Positions 1 to 9,811 are shown, numbered from the stretch's first letter. The stretch: 64,000 nucleotides of DNA from Longibacter sp051155795 (GCF_051155795.1 NZ_DAXETW010000086.1:62001-126000), one strand, 5' to 3'. Notes: generated by a model from the letters alone, not told the origin. Numbers and translations: made by a program.

Positions 1-63
1 CGCGGTACAACATGTGGCACCGGCACGTGAATCCGTTCGCGGAAACGACGTGAATGTTCCCCG

Positions 64-828
64 CTACGGGTGCGAGCCTTGCAACGGATCGGACAGGTCA
101 TCGGTGTCAGAGGAACCGGGCATCAGCGGCATGCCATCCTCGAGATCGACGTCGTGCAGCGTGCCGTGATCAAGCTTCAGCACGCGGTCGGCGATGGCGG
201 CGAGGCCGGGGTTGTGCGTGACCAGAACAAACGTCTGGTTCATGGTCTCGCTCAGGCGCTCGATCTCGCGATGGAGCGGTTCCGCCGTCTGCGCGTCGAG
301 ATTCCCCGTTGGCTCGTCCATGAGGACGAGCGCCGGCTCGTTCATCAGGGCACGCGCGATGGCTACCCGCTGCTTCTCCCCACCCGACAACGCATTCGGG
401 CGATGGGTGGCGCGTCCAGACAGACCCAGCAGGTCGAGCAGATCGCGCGCTCGGGGCTCGGCTTCCTCCATTCCCTGGTGCTGAATCAGCGCCGGCATGG
501 CTACGTTCTCCAGCGCCGTAAACTCGGGGAGAAGGTGATGGAACTGGAAAACGAACCCGATCGACCGATTTCGAAACGCCGCCAGTTCGTCGTCCGAAGC
601 CGTAGACAGATCGCTATTTTCGAAGGTGACGGTCCCGGCCGTAGGCCGCTCGAGCGCCCCCAGAATATGCAGCAGGGTCGACTTCCCTGTCCCACTCTCT
701 CCCATCACGGCGACGATTTCCCCCGCGCGGATCTCAAGATCGACGCCCCGCAGCACATGCAGCGGCGTCTCACCTCCCGTGTCGTATTCTTTGGTTACTC
801 CGGCTGCACGCAGCAGAGACTCGGACAT
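64..828 (-). CDS. lolD: LolD-type ABC transporter ATP-binding protein
   Basis: This is a 254-residue ABC ATPase of the MacB/LolD class, which powers export of lipoproteins or other substrates from the inner membrane. Walker A is GESGTGKST (residues 43-51), the signature LSGGEKQRVAIARAL is intact, and Walker B ends in VLMDEPTGNLD, typical of LolD. The Q-loop region reads FQFHHLLPEFTALENVAMP, a LolD-like stretch. No LolC/LolE permease lies in the window, so the partner is elsewhere or upstream of the window edge. It is the last gene of a possible minus-strand run with the regulator at 923 (94-base gap) and the TPR protein at 2463. The C-terminal tail after the H-loop is acidic and longer than usual. 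Confidence 0.88.
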   Translation of the reverse strand: MSESLLRAAGVTKEYDTGGETPLHVLRGVDLEIRAGEIVAVMGESGTGKSTLLHILGALERPTAGTVTFENSDLSTASDDELAAFRNRSIGFVFQFHHLLPEFTALENVAMPALIQHQGMEEAEPRARDLLDLLGLSGRATHRPNALSGGEKQRVAIARALMNEPALVLMDEPTGNLDAQTAEPLHREIERLSETMNQTFVLVTHNPGLAAIADRVLKLDHGTLHDVDLEDGMPLMPGSSDTDDLSDPLQGSHP

Positions 829-922
829 GTGGACAGCAGCTCTCGAAAAAGGTCGATGAACCCCGGCCGACTTCCACCATGGCGGAGTGTGGGCACGGAA
901 AAACGAACGAGCCGGCGATAAT

Positions 923-2302
923 TCAGCCCTCCCGCTCGATGTTGAACTTGTTCAGCTTGTTGTATAAGTGCGACCGCTGAATATTTATCGCCTCGGCGGT
1001 CTGTGTCACGTTCCAGTCGAACTCGTCGAGTTTGTACTCGAGAAACCGTTTCTCAAACGCGTCACGAGCTTCCGTCCAGTCTTCGTACTGATGTAGCAGG
1101 TCGGACGACCCGGCATTCGCTTCCGCGCCCGGGGTGACGAACCGCTCCACGTCGGCTTTCTCAATCCGGTCGCCGTCCGCGAGAATGAGAACGCGCTCGA
1201 TCACGTTGTGGAGCTCGCGCACGTTACCGCGCCAGTCGTACTTTTTTAGGTGGTCCAGTGCGTCGTCTGCAAACTCGCGGTTCGGGAGCGCATTCCGGGA
1301 CGCTACGCGACCGGCGATGTGCTGCGTGATCGGGGGAATATCTTCGCGCCGGTCCCGAAGCGGCGGCACGTTGATCAGTATCACACCGATCCGGTGGTAG
1401 AGGTCTTCGCGAAATGTCCCCTCCTCGATTTCGTCCAGGAGATCCTTGTTGGTGGCCGCCACAACGCGAACATCAACCTCGATGGATCGGTCCCCGCCCA
1501 CTCGCTGAATCCGGCTTTCCTGCAGTACCCGTAAGACCTTCGCCTGCGCAGACAGACTCATGTCGCCGATTTCGTCGAGAAACAGGGTGCCCTCGTTTGC
1601 CTGTTCAAATTTCCCGATGCGCTGCTGCGTCGCTCCGGTGAAGGCCCCTTTCTCGTGGCCGAAAAGCTCACTCTCGATGAGTTCACTCGGAATAGCCGCA
1701 CAGTTCACCTCGACCATCGGCCCGCCGGCGCGCGGGCTTTCATGGTGGATCCACTTCGCGACGAGTTCTTTCCCCGTCCCGTTTTCGCCCGTAATCAGGA
1801 CCCGCGCCTCGGTAGGGGCAACCCGTTCGATGGTTTCCTTGATTTCCGTGATCGCCGGGCTCTCACCGATGATCGGCGTCAGGTCGCCGGTGCTATGCTC
1901 CGAGATCGCCTGACGCATCCGACGGTTCTGCGTCTCGAGCTGGCCGTGGTCCAGGGCGTTCCGAACTGTCACCAGCATCCGGTTCAGGTCCGGCGGCTTC
2001 TCGATGAAGTCGAACGCCCCGAGCTTTGTCGCCTCAACAGCGGTCTCGATGTTGCCGTGGCCGCTGATCATCACGACGGGTACCTCGGCAGATTCGTCGG
2101 CACACGTCTTCAGGACCTCCATGCCGTCCATGCCCGGCATCTTGATGTCGAGGAGGACCATGTCGAGCGACGAGGACCGGATGATTTCGAGCGCCTTCTC
2201 CCCGTCCTCCGCCTCTTCAACATCGTAGTCTTCGTACTCGAGAATTTCCCGGACCGTCCGGCGAATGCTCGGCTCGTCGTCTACGATTAAGATGGTTGGC
2301 AT
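923..2302 (-). CDS. Sigma-54-dependent NtrC-family response regulator
   Basis: This is a 459-residue three-domain regulator. Residues 1-120 form a receiver with the acidic pair DD and phospho-acceptor Asp52 (LLDIKMPG). The central AAA+ domain has Walker A GENGTGKE, the sigma-54 contact loop GAFTGA and a LFLDEIGDMS Walker B. The C-terminus is a Fis-type helix-turn-helix (NVTQTAEAINIQRSHLYNKL). It should activate sigma-54 promoters after phosphorylation. No histidine kinase is encoded nearby, so its partner is not visible here. It sits 160 bases after the TPR gene and 94 bases before the LolD gene, all on the minus strand. The family assignment is firm; the regulon is unknown. Confidence 0.95.
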   Translation of the reverse strand: MPTILIVDDEPSIRRTVREILEYEDYDVEEAEDGEKALEIIRSSSLDMVLLDIKMPGMDGMEVLKTCADESAEVPVVMISGHGNIETAVEATKLGAFDFIEKPPDLNRMLVTVRNALDHGQLETQNRRMRQAISEHSTGDLTPIIGESPAITEIKETIERVAPTEARVLITGENGTGKELVAKWIHHESPRAGGPMVEVNCAAIPSELIESELFGHEKGAFTGATQQRIGKFEQANEGTLFLDEIGDMSLSAQAKVLRVLQESRIQRVGGDRSIEVDVRVVAATNKDLLDEIEEGTFREDLYHRIGVILINVPPLRDRREDIPPITQHIAGRVASRNALPNREFADDALDHLKKYDWRGNVRELHNVIERVLILADGDRIEKADVERFVTPGAEANAGSSDLLHQYEDWTEARDAFEKRFLEYKLDEFDWNVTQTAEAINIQRSHLYNKLNKFNIEREG

Positions 2303-2462
2303 CGCAGGCGTAGAGGTTTGATCACGAGAGAGGTTAGAACAGGCACGGAAGGAATCTCAGCGATCGCCGCAACCGCGAACACCGCCGCCCTACCGACAAG
2401 ATCCGGCAGTGGAGCGACGGTGCTTTCTGATTCAGTGGGCGTCGGAATGAGGTCGGCGTCCG

Positions 2463-3221
2463 TCAGGACGAGGCGGCACGCTTGGCCTCTAAGCGGGCAA
2501 GGAACACGTCCGCGTCGGCAGCAGCAGGGGACTCCGGGTACTCGTCTGCAACCTGGCGATAGAGCTCTTCCGCCCGGGACAGGTTGTCAGCTCCCTCGAA
2601 TGCCCGAGCCGCATCGATCAGATATACGGGCGACCGTGTTTCACTCTCGTACGCATCGGCGGCCTCCAGGTAGAGTTCGGCAGCACGCTCGTACGATCCG
2701 CGGGACTCGTAAATCGTCGCCTCTGCCGCGTAGGTGCTTGCGCCGATGAAATTCGACTCTTTGTCGAAGGACTGATACATCTGCAGCGCCTCGTCGTACT
2801 GCCCGAGGTTGAAGTAGGCATTGCCCGCGTAGAACGCCGCCAGGTTTCCGGCGGACGTGCCGCCGTACTGGTCAGCGATGTCAAGCAACCCGAGTCGGGC
2901 GTCCGCCTGTCCCGGCTGCGTTGATCGGGGGTCGGTCGGGTCGAGACGCTCAACGCCGTCGAGAGCCCTCTGGTAATCACCCGCTTCGTACACCGGCATG
3001 ATCCGGCCAAGGTGCTCGGCGGCGACACCCGACTGTTGCTCCATATATACAAAGTATCCGCCCGCGCCGAGGGCGAGGAGCACAAGAACGGCGATAGCAC
3101 CGTAAACAGTTGTTTTGTTGTCCTGGTAGTACATGACCGCGCGAGCCGTCACATCGAGCAGTGCGTTTCCGCTCGATTTGGAAGAAGTGGACGACGATTG
3201 CGGCGTCTGAACGGATGACAT
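2463..3221 (-). CDS. Membrane-anchored TPR protein, YfgM-like
   Basis: This is a 252-residue protein with a Ser/Thr-rich cytoplasmic N-terminus, one transmembrane segment (about residues 38-60) and a periplasmic domain of degenerate tetratricopeptide repeats (AFYAGNAYFNLGQYDEALQM, then further YERAAELYLEAADAYE and SRAEELYRQVADEYP units). The architecture matches YfgM-like periplasmic chaperones or scaffolds that work next to the Sec translocon or outer-membrane assembly. That role is inferred from the fold only. It opens a minus-strand run with the NtrC-type regulator and LolD ATPase, which would fit an envelope-biogenesis theme. Confidence 0.8.
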   Translation of the reverse strand: MSSVQTPQSSSTSSKSSGNALLDVTARAVMYYQDNKTTVYGAIAVLVLLALGAGGYFVYMEQQSGVAAEHLGRIMPVYEAGDYQRALDGVERLDPTDPRSTQPGQADARLGLLDIADQYGGTSAGNLAAFYAGNAYFNLGQYDEALQMYQSFDKESNFIGASTYAAEATIYESRGSYERAAELYLEAADAYESETRSPVYLIDAARAFEGADNLSRAEELYRQVADEYPESPAAADADVFLARLEAKRAASS

Positions 3222-4004
3222 GAGCAGTACGTACGATCGAGAGATTACGGTCGGGGTCCGGGCGGGTACACGTCTTCGGCCGAAACTGCCGAAAAAAAAC
3301 GCACGGTCCGCACGGTGTTCTACCTGATCCAGAGCGGCTGTTGTACGCAGGGACCCGGCATCGTTTCCGATCCTTCACGCTCTTCGGTGCAGGCAGGACC
3401 TTTTGCATGTGATTTTTACGCAGCGGTCTGCTGTCATGCGGCCTCTCCGATCCTCCACCGTCCGCGGACGTGCCAGACTGCATGAGAATGAGCCGAAGAA
3501 AACGACGGGACCATCGGAAAAGCGCTTCCGCGCCTTGTTCGTGTCCTCCCCGCCTCGTTATTTACAGACGATTTTCGCGCAGTCAGCCGTCTCTGTGACT
3601 CGCATGCGGCACATGCACTCCGTTCGTCCATATAGCCGGTCCATGTCGATCTCGCATTAACCAGCTGCGTTTCGCCGACACAGCGGGTCCGGCCGCTGGG
3701 AACGATGTCCGAAATTCTCCCTCGGCGATGGACAACCAGCGCGGCGACGATGTGTAGAATCGTCGCTGTGGGCGGGGTCCGTGTTCCCGGCCCCGCATCC
3801 GGTAGCGAAACATGCAGAACGCAGATGCCCCGGCGAACAACCAGCCAGGGGCTGCCAGCATCACGGGCCACGCGGTTGAACGGAACGCTCGACCCCGAAC
3901 GACGCAACGCGCAGGACTGAAGAGCACGCGACGGATCCGCGCCTGGCGCACGACCCGTCGTGCACGATACCATCTGATCATCCAACTCGAATCGAACTCG
4001 CTCT
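3222..4004. other. Divergent intergenic region, no convincing gene
   Basis: About 780 bases separate the minus-strand TPR gene from the plus-strand gap gene. All open frames here are Arg- and Ser-rich and look like GC-driven shadows. One minus-strand frame (3583-3981) carries a 20-residue hydrophobic run around WPVMLAAPGWLFAGASAF, but it has no plausible start context. I see no RNA motif or repeat. The stretch should carry the promoters of both flanking genes; I cannot assign them. Confidence 0.5.
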
Positions 4005-5021
4005 ATGTCTATCAAACTCGGCATCAACGGCTTCGGGCGCATCGGTCGCCTTGTCTTTCGCTCCATTCTGGAACGGGACGATCACGACTTCGACATTGTG
4101 GGCGTCAACGACTTGACCGACGCCAACACCCTGGCCACGCTGTTCAAGTACGATTCCGTCCACGGCCAATTCCCCGGTACCGTGGAGTTGGATGGGAACA
4201 CTCTGGTCGTCAATGGCGACCGTTTCCCCGTCATGCAGGAAAAGGATCCGTCGAACCTGCCGTGGGATGAGCTCGGATGCGACGTGGTGATCGAATCGAC
4301 CGGCTTCTTCCGGACCCGCGAAGGTGCAGCCAAGCACATCCAGGCCGGTGCAGACAAGGTCGTGATCAGTGCTCCGGCGAAGAGCGATGTCGATGCGACG
4401 ATCGTTCTCGGCGTGAACGAAGGCGACCTGACCGGCGATGAGGAAGTCATCTCCAACGCAAGCTGCACGACCAATTGCCTGGCCCCGATGGTCAAGGTGC
4501 TGGACGACAGCTTCGGCCTTCAGAGCGGTCTCATGACGACAGTCCACGCCTACACGTCTTCGCAGAACATCGTGGACGGCCCGCACAAAGACCTGCGCCG
4601 CGCTCGTACGGCGGCCGAATCCATCATCCCCACGACGACCGGCGCGGCCAAGGCCGTCGGCCTCGTGCTACCGCACCTGGACGGCAAGCTGGACGGGATG
4701 GCCATGCGCGTCCCGGTACCGAACGGCTCGATCGTCGACCTCACGGCCAACCTCGCGCAGGACGTTTCGATCGACGACGTGAATGCCGCCTATCAGGAGG
4801 CCGCGTCCGGCGCGATGGAAGGCGTGCTTCAGTACAGCGAAGAGCCGCTCGTTTCCCGCGACATCATCCATAACCCGCACTCGTGCATCTTCGACGCGCC
4901 GTCCACCATGGCAGCTGGATCGATGGTCAAGATCGTCGGCTGGTATGATAACGAGTGGGGATACTCGAACCGCACCGTTGACGTCGTCGAGCGCCTCATG
5001 AAGGCAGCGGCAACGGCGTAG
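4005..5021 (+). CDS. gap: Glyceraldehyde-3-phosphate dehydrogenase, type I
   Basis: The 338-residue enzyme converts glyceraldehyde 3-phosphate, NAD+ and phosphate to 1,3-bisphosphoglycerate. The N-terminal Rossmann motif is INGFGRIGR (residues 7-15), and VNDLTD follows the second strand, which favours NAD over NADP. The catalytic Cys154 sits in SNASCTTNCLAP and the C-terminal WYDNEWGYSNR motif is intact. Length is normal for the family. It is followed by a terminator hairpin and then by pgk, the next enzyme of glycolysis, 140 bases downstream. The protein is rich in Asp and Glu, as in other proteins of this window. Confidence 0.98.
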   Translation: MSIKLGINGFGRIGRLVFRSILERDDHDFDIVGVNDLTDANTLATLFKYDSVHGQFPGTVELDGNTLVVNGDRFPVMQEKDPSNLPWDELGCDVVIESTGFFRTREGAAKHIQAGADKVVISAPAKSDVDATIVLGVNEGDLTGDEEVISNASCTTNCLAPMVKVLDDSFGLQSGLMTTVHAYTSSQNIVDGPHKDLRRARTAAESIIPTTTGAAKAVGLVLPHLDGKLDGMAMRVPVPNGSIVDLTANLAQDVSIDDVNAAYQEAASGAMEGVLQYSEEPLVSRDIIHNPHSCIFDAPSTMAAGSMVKIVGWYDNEWGYSNRTVDVVERLMKAAATA

Positions 5022-5028
5022 CGTTCCA

Positions 5029-5062
5029 ACGGGCCGGGACCCTCGTGTCGCGGCCCGTTTTC
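5029..5062 (+). terminator. Terminator after gap
   Basis: The arms ACGGGCCG (5029-5036) and CGGCCCGT (5051-5058) pair perfectly around a 14-base loop and run into TTTT. The hairpin lies eight bases past the gap stop codon, so gap can be transcribed separately from pgk. Confidence 0.85.
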
Positions 5063-5161
5063 CTGTTCTGTGCATGACGGCTCCGGCGTCTCTCGAGAGC
5101 ACCCTCACGAACGGACGCCGCCCCGCATGCTTTTTTCCGCCAGGCCGAACTCTCTGTACGC

Positions 5162-6355
5162 ATGAAAAAGCTGACGCTTGACGACATCGACGTCCGGGGA
5201 AAACGCGTGCTTGTTCGCGTGGACTTTAACGTACCGCTGTCAAACGACACCGGCAGCCCCTCCGTCGCTGACGACACCCGGATTCGGGCGGCTCTGCCGA
5301 CCATCCGCCACATCCTTGACAACGGTGGACGGGCCATCCTCATCAGTCACCTCGGTCGCCCGGGGGGACAACCGAACCCGGACCTGAGCCTCGCCTGCGT
5401 CGGCGACCACCTCGGCACGCTCATCGAAGAACGCGTCCGATTCTCCAGCAACACGGTCGGAGACACCGTGCGCGAGGTGATCGACGGTATGGGTGATGGT
5501 AGCGTGATCCTGCTGGAAAACACCCGCTTCGAGGCCGGAGAGAAAGCAAACGAACCCGAGTTTGCCAAAGCGCTCGCTGAACTCGCCGATGTATACGTGA
5601 ACGATGCCTTCGGCGCGGCGCACCGGGCTCACGCATCGACGGCCGGCGTCGCGGAGCACATCGACCTCTGCGCGATGGGCCGATTGATGGAGAAAGAGAT
5701 CGAAGCCCTGACGCGCGTTCGAGATCACCCCGATCCACCGACCGTTGCCATCCTCGGCGGCGCCAAGGTTTCGGACAAGATCGGGACGGTCCGCCGGCTG
5801 ATGGATTCGTACCAGAACATTCTGATCGGCGGGGCGATGAGCTATACCTTCCTGAAAGCCCTCGGCCACGACGTGGGGGAGTCCCGCGTGGAGGATGATC
5901 GCCTGGACACCGCTGAGGAATTATTCGAAGCGGCCGACGGGTCGATCGTTCTCCCGAACGACCATGTGGTCGCTGCCGAGTTCGATGCGAGCGCGGAATC
6001 CAAGGTTGTCCACGGCGACATCGAGAATGGCTTCATGGGGCTCGACATCGGCCCGGATACAGTCGAGACGTACCGCGAAACCATCATGAACGCCGATACG
6101 ATTGTCTGGAACGGCCCGATGGGGGTCTTCGAGATGGACGCGTTTGCCGAAGGCACAATGGAAATCGCGGAAGCCGTCGCGGAGGCCACGGATAACGGCG
6201 CCTTTTCGGTCGTCGGTGGCGGTGACTCGGTATCCGCGCTCGTTAAGTCCGGCTACACGGAGCGCATCAGTCACGTTTCCACCGGTGGCGGCGCTATGCT
6301 TACGTTTCTCGAAGGTGCAGAATTGCCTGGCATCGACGCGCTGACCGACGCATAG
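5162..6355 (+). CDS. pgk: Phosphoglycerate kinase
   Basis: The 397-residue enzyme transfers phosphate from 1,3-bisphosphoglycerate to ADP. The N-terminal substrate motif VLVRVDFNVPL (about residues 15-25), the HLGRPGG loop, the FGAAHRAHAST segment and the C-terminal nucleotide motif VGGGDSVSAL with STGGGAMLTFLEG are all intact. Length is normal. It follows gap by 140 bases and ends in its own strong terminator, giving two separable glycolytic transcripts in pathway order. The start MKKLTLDDID agrees with family N-termini. Confidence 0.98.
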   Translation: MKKLTLDDIDVRGKRVLVRVDFNVPLSNDTGSPSVADDTRIRAALPTIRHILDNGGRAILISHLGRPGGQPNPDLSLACVGDHLGTLIEERVRFSSNTVGDTVREVIDGMGDGSVILLENTRFEAGEKANEPEFAKALAELADVYVNDAFGAAHRAHASTAGVAEHIDLCAMGRLMEKEIEALTRVRDHPDPPTVAILGGAKVSDKIGTVRRLMDSYQNILIGGAMSYTFLKALGHDVGESRVEDDRLDTAEELFEAADGSIVLPNDHVVAAEFDASAESKVVHGDIENGFMGLDIGPDTVETYRETIMNADTIVWNGPMGVFEMDAFAEGTMEIAEAVAEATDNGAFSVVGGGDSVSALVKSGYTERISHVSTGGGAMLTFLEGAELPGIDALTDA

Positions 6356-6393
6356 CGTAACGCACGGAAAAACCAGCACCGGCTGTCCGAGAA

Positions 6394-6430
6394 AGCGCGT
6401 CTCCCAATGCTTCGGGAGGCGCGCTTTTTT
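6394..6430 (+). terminator. Terminator after pgk
   Basis: GCGCGTCTCCC (6395-6405) pairs with GGGAGGCGCGC (6414-6424), with one mismatch, around an eight-base AATGCTTC loop. Six T residues follow (6425-6430). This is a textbook intrinsic terminator. Confidence 0.92.
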
Positions 6431-6661
6431 GCTGAATGACGAAGGACACCTCACGACGGAAGGGCCGCAGCTGCGATTCCTCTGGAATCGCCTGACCGAA
6501 CGGGTCTCCCACTCGTCTCTGTAACGCTCCTCCCGGTCGTAACGTGTCCAGAGTGGCAGAGGAGTTGAACCGCATCCCCTGCCCATCAGTTGATTCCCCG
6601 CTTTCGCCATGCGCGACCACCCGAACGCATTGCCCCCTTTTCCACCGTCCATCGCCCTCCT

Positions 6662-7651
6662 ATGCCGCCTGTCATTTCGATCGCTTCACTGGAAAAGACC
6701 TATCGGAGCGGCGTTCTTCGGCCGCATCGGGTTCGCGCCCTCGACGGCGTCTCGATGGAGGTTCCCTCCGGGTCGGTCTTCGGGCTTCTCGGGCCCAACG
6801 GCGCGGGAAAGACGACCATGGTTAAGATCCTGCTCGGCGTCGCACGGGCAACGGGCGGCAAGGCGCGCCTCTTCGGTCATGCGCCGGGCGACCCCACGGC
6901 GAGGGAGCGTGTCGGATACCTTCCGGAAAAGCACGAATTTCCGGATTTTCTGACCGCTCCGCAGATGCTCGAAATCTACGGCCAGATGGCTGGCGTATCA
7001 GACGAGGACCGCAGCCGTCGCATTCCGCAGCTGCTCGAGCGTGTCGGTCTTTCGCACGCGACCGATCAGAAGCTCAGCGGTTTTTCCAAGGGGATGCTGC
7101 AACGCGCCGGGTTGGCTCAGGCCCTCTTGAACGAGCCGGACCTGCTCATCCTGGACGAACCGACGGACGGCGTGGACCCCGTCGGTCGACGGGAGATTCG
7201 CGATATCCTCGTCGAGCTGAAAGAGGAAGGAAAAACGGTGCTCATCAATTCCCACCTGCTCTCCGAGGTAGAAAAAGTGTGCACCGAGATCGCCATCTTA
7301 AACGACGGTAAGCTCGTTCGGACGGGCAGCATCGAGAGCCTGACTACTGCGGATCGGACCTATGCGCTGAGCTGCACCCCGATCCCGGACGACACACGAA
7401 CTGCACTTCAAGACATCCTCGAGGCTGCAGACGCCTCGACGACGCCCGACGGCAAACGGACAAACGGGTCCGCCGGCGCCCCCGGCCTCCGGCGCTATCG
7501 GGTTCGGCCGGAGGATCGCACCGGACTGAACACCGTCATCGACCGTCTTCGACGCGACGGCGTCGAGATCGACGAAATCACTCCGGTGCGACAGACGCTC
7601 GAAGACTACTTCATCGACGTGGTCAACCCGAAGGACACCGTGTCCGCCTGA
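6662..7651 (+). CDS. ABC transporter ATP-binding protein (exporter type)
   Basis: This is a 329-residue ATPase of the ABC-2 exporter class (NosF/CcmA/YbhF-like). Walker A is GPNGAGKTT, the signature is the degenerate FSKGMLQRAGLAQAL, and Walker B is LLILDEPTDGVDP. A C-terminal extension after the H-loop (INSHLLSEVE) ends in YFIDVV, as in many drug or multicopper-maturation exporters. I chose the ATG at 6662 because MPPVISIASLEKTY begins the conserved domain; the frame is open further upstream from 6590 without homology-like sequence. The membrane partner follows 53 bases downstream. The substrate cannot be told from sequence. Confidence 0.92.
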   Translation: MPPVISIASLEKTYRSGVLRPHRVRALDGVSMEVPSGSVFGLLGPNGAGKTTMVKILLGVARATGGKARLFGHAPGDPTARERVGYLPEKHEFPDFLTAPQMLEIYGQMAGVSDEDRSRRIPQLLERVGLSHATDQKLSGFSKGMLQRAGLAQALLNEPDLLILDEPTDGVDPVGRREIRDILVELKEEGKTVLINSHLLSEVEKVCTEIAILNDGKLVRTGSIESLTTADRTYALSCTPIPDDTRTALQDILEAADASTTPDGKRTNGSAGAPGLRRYRVRPEDRTGLNTVIDRLRRDGVEIDEITPVRQTLEDYFIDVVNPKDTVSA

Positions 7652-7704
7652 CGGACGCCGCGCCTCCTCCACCGCCCTTTTTCGCCCGACCCAACCTCCG
7701 ACCT

Positions 7705-8526
7705 GTGCTTCCCTTTCTCGGCATGCTCCAACTCACGGTGCGCGAACTCCGCGCCAAGAAAGTGATCTGGGGACTTTTTCTGATCAGCTCGCTCGTCCTC
7801 CTGATCGTCACGTTCGCACTAAACCTGGACGTCGTCGACGGCACGCTGGCGAGCGCGCGCATCTTTGGCGCGGAAGCAACCGGCGGCATCGACCTGGAAA
7901 ATCTCGTTTTCGCCGTTCAAAGTATCGTGGCCGGCGCGGCGTACTGGCTCGGAATCCTGCTGGCCCTGTTCGCCTCCGGACCGATTTTCACCACCCTGCT
8001 CACCAAGGGCCACATCGACCTGCTTCTCTCCAAGCCAATCAGTCGGACGCGGCTCCTGACCGGCCACGTCGGCGGCGTCTGGCTCACGATGCTCGGGCTG
8101 TGCGTGTACCTGCTCGGCGGCATCTGGCTCATCATGTCGCTGAAAGCAGAAGTGTGGAACGCCCGGTTCCTGCTTTCCATCCCGATCGTCTTGTCGATGT
8201 TCGGCGTAATGTATGGCGTGATCGTCGCGATCGGCAGCTTTACCCGGAGCACGGCGTTATCCCTGATCGTTACCTATGGCTTAATCGTCGCTTCCCTCGG
8301 ACTCGCGGCGGTGACGCAGATCACCGAACAACTTGGATTCGTCAGCAAAGCGGTCTTTCTGACGCTTTACCACACGCTCCCGAACTTCACCGAGGTCACA
8401 ACCATCGTGTCGAAGCTATCGCAGGGCGAGCCGGTCGCCGACTGGTATCCATTCCTGTCCTCCATCCTCTTCGGCGCCGCGTGCTACATCATCGGCGGCA
8501 TCAAATTCTATAGACGCGATTTTTAG
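7705..8526 (+). CDS. ABC transporter permease
   Basis: The 273-residue integral membrane protein has about six hydrophobic segments (for example LFLISSLVLLIVTFAL, AYWLGILLALFASGPIF, TMLGLCVYLLGGIWLIM and SLIVTYGLIVASLGLAAV). The loop TLLTKGHIDLLLSKPISRTRLLTGH is typical of ABC-2-like permeases, where it contacts the ATPase. It starts at a GTG codon (7705); an in-frame ATG at 7723 is possible. With the ATPase at 6662 it forms a complete exporter pair. A substrate is not indicated. Confidence 0.85.
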   Translation: MLPFLGMLQLTVRELRAKKVIWGLFLISSLVLLIVTFALNLDVVDGTLASARIFGAEATGGIDLENLVFAVQSIVAGAAYWLGILLALFASGPIFTTLLTKGHIDLLLSKPISRTRLLTGHVGGVWLTMLGLCVYLLGGIWLIMSLKAEVWNARFLLSIPIVLSMFGVMYGVIVAIGSFTRSTALSLIVTYGLIVASLGLAAVTQITEQLGFVSKAVFLTLYHTLPNFTEVTTIVSKLSQGEPVADWYPFLSSILFGAACYIIGGIKFYRRDF

Positions 8527-8658
8527 TACCGCTCGACCAACTGCGCCTTGCGTAACACTCCTACTTTCGCAAACGTGATGCAGGACGACACAGGGCCGGA
8601 CGAATCTCCGCCCCGGATGCCAACACCGCTTCCCTCTCCGACGACCCATCGCCATACG

Positions 8659-9672
8659 ATGACGCGCTCCGACTGCTACTTCCGTTTCCCTCTCTCGCTT
8701 CTGGTGGTGCCCCTCCTGGCCCTCCTGCTTCTGGTCACCGGGTGCGGGAGCGAGGACGCGCCACCCCTCACGGACGCCACCGAACAGGCGACGAGCCTCC
8801 TCCCGGCGTCCAGCGATATGGTCGCGATGGTGGACCTAGTGCATGCCCGGGATCATTCGCCCGCGGCGCAGGCCGTCTTCGATAAGATGCTGCCAGACCT
8901 TGAGCAGTCTCCGGAGGCAAGGGCGCACCTCGATGCCATGAACATCGACCTCGAAGCGGATGTACGGCGCGTTTACGCCGGCGGAGGCCTGGCCACCGAA
9001 CCGCGCAAGCCGCTGTTTCTCGTCTACGGCTCGTTCGACACCGAAGCGATCAATGACCACCTCCGTTCCGAGGCCGCGGCGGATTCGCTTCGAGCCCGGC
9101 TGATCGAACTGAACGGTCGCCCGGCGATCACGATGAACGAACGAGACCCGTCCTTCGCGGCCGTCGTGGCGAATGAGTCGCTTGTTCTCATCGGTGAACG
9201 CGCCGAGGTAGAGGCCGCACTTGGTCGTGTGGATGGGGATGCAACCGGTTCCCTGTCGGAATCCACCGACAAAGTCGCCCTGCTGCGTGAAGCGGCCCGC
9301 GGGCAGAGCATGTGGGCGGCGCTCATGTCGATCCCTGAAGAAATGAGATCCAACGGGCCCGACCGCGTCCAGAAAATCACCTCCATCGCCCAGGCCGGCA
9401 CCGCCTCGTTTACGTTCCAGAACGACGGAAGCCTGGACGCACGGATGCTGGTGAAAGCCGGGGACGCGGAGACTGCCAGCGACCTTGCCGATGTGATGCG
9501 CGGCCTGGTCGGGCTCTCCAAGCGGCAGGTCAGCGAGGAACCGGAGTTGCAGGACGTGCTCCAGAGCGTGAAGGTCAACAGCCGCGACACGGACGTGACC
9601 GTCACGGGCCAGATCCCCGCATCCGTCATCGATAAACGGTTCAACCCGCAGCCGGCGACGTCCGCACTGTAA
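8659..9672 (+). CDS. Hypothetical lipoprotein (DUF3352-like layout)
   Basis: This 337-residue protein begins with a signal peptide and lipobox LVTGC, giving lipid-modified Cys29. The mature part has a repeated style of alternating strand and helix: LLPASSDMVAMVDL near the start, a YGSFDTEAIN segment, then AVVANESLVLIGERAEVEAAL. This resembles the loosely defined DUF3352 proteins, whose function is unknown. I place the start at the ATG before TRSDCYF because the frame upstream has no signal-like sequence. It lies 132 bases after the ABC permease and could share its transcript. I do not recognise a catalytic motif. Confidence 0.75.
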   Translation: MTRSDCYFRFPLSLLVVPLLALLLLVTGCGSEDAPPLTDATEQATSLLPASSDMVAMVDLVHARDHSPAAQAVFDKMLPDLEQSPEARAHLDAMNIDLEADVRRVYAGGGLATEPRKPLFLVYGSFDTEAINDHLRSEAAADSLRARLIELNGRPAITMNERDPSFAAVVANESLVLIGERAEVEAALGRVDGDATGSLSESTDKVALLREAARGQSMWAALMSIPEEMRSNGPDRVQKITSIAQAGTASFTFQNDGSLDARMLVKAGDAETASDLADVMRGLVGLSKRQVSEEPELQDVLQSVKVNSRDTDVTVTGQIPASVIDKRFNPQPATSAL

Positions 9673-9708
9673 CCGCCAGGCACCTCGAGAACCTCGGACT
9701 CAAATAGC

Positions 9709-9750
9709 GACGCCTGCCCCCGGTGCTGGAGAGCAGGCGTCGTTTCGTTT
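9709..9750 (+). terminator. Terminator between convergent genes
   Basis: GACGCCTGC (9709-9717) pairs perfectly with GCAGGCGTC (9733-9741) and is followed by GTTTCGTTT. It ends the lipoprotein transcript and, lying between convergent genes, may also stop reading from the minus-strand gene at 9812. An 18-base perfect palindrome (CCCGCTCGCGCGAGCGGG, 9764-9781) lies just beyond. Confidence 0.85.
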
Positions 9751-9811
9751 ACCGAATCCGGGTCCCGCTCGCGCGAGCGGGCGCATACCGTGCAAGCTTA
9801 CCGGCGGCGCT

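Noticed and set aside
3583..3981. Minus-strand frame of 132 residues with a hydrophobic run
   Set aside because: It is otherwise Arg-rich, lies in the gap upstream region without a clear start, and resembles no family. It could still be a small membrane protein.
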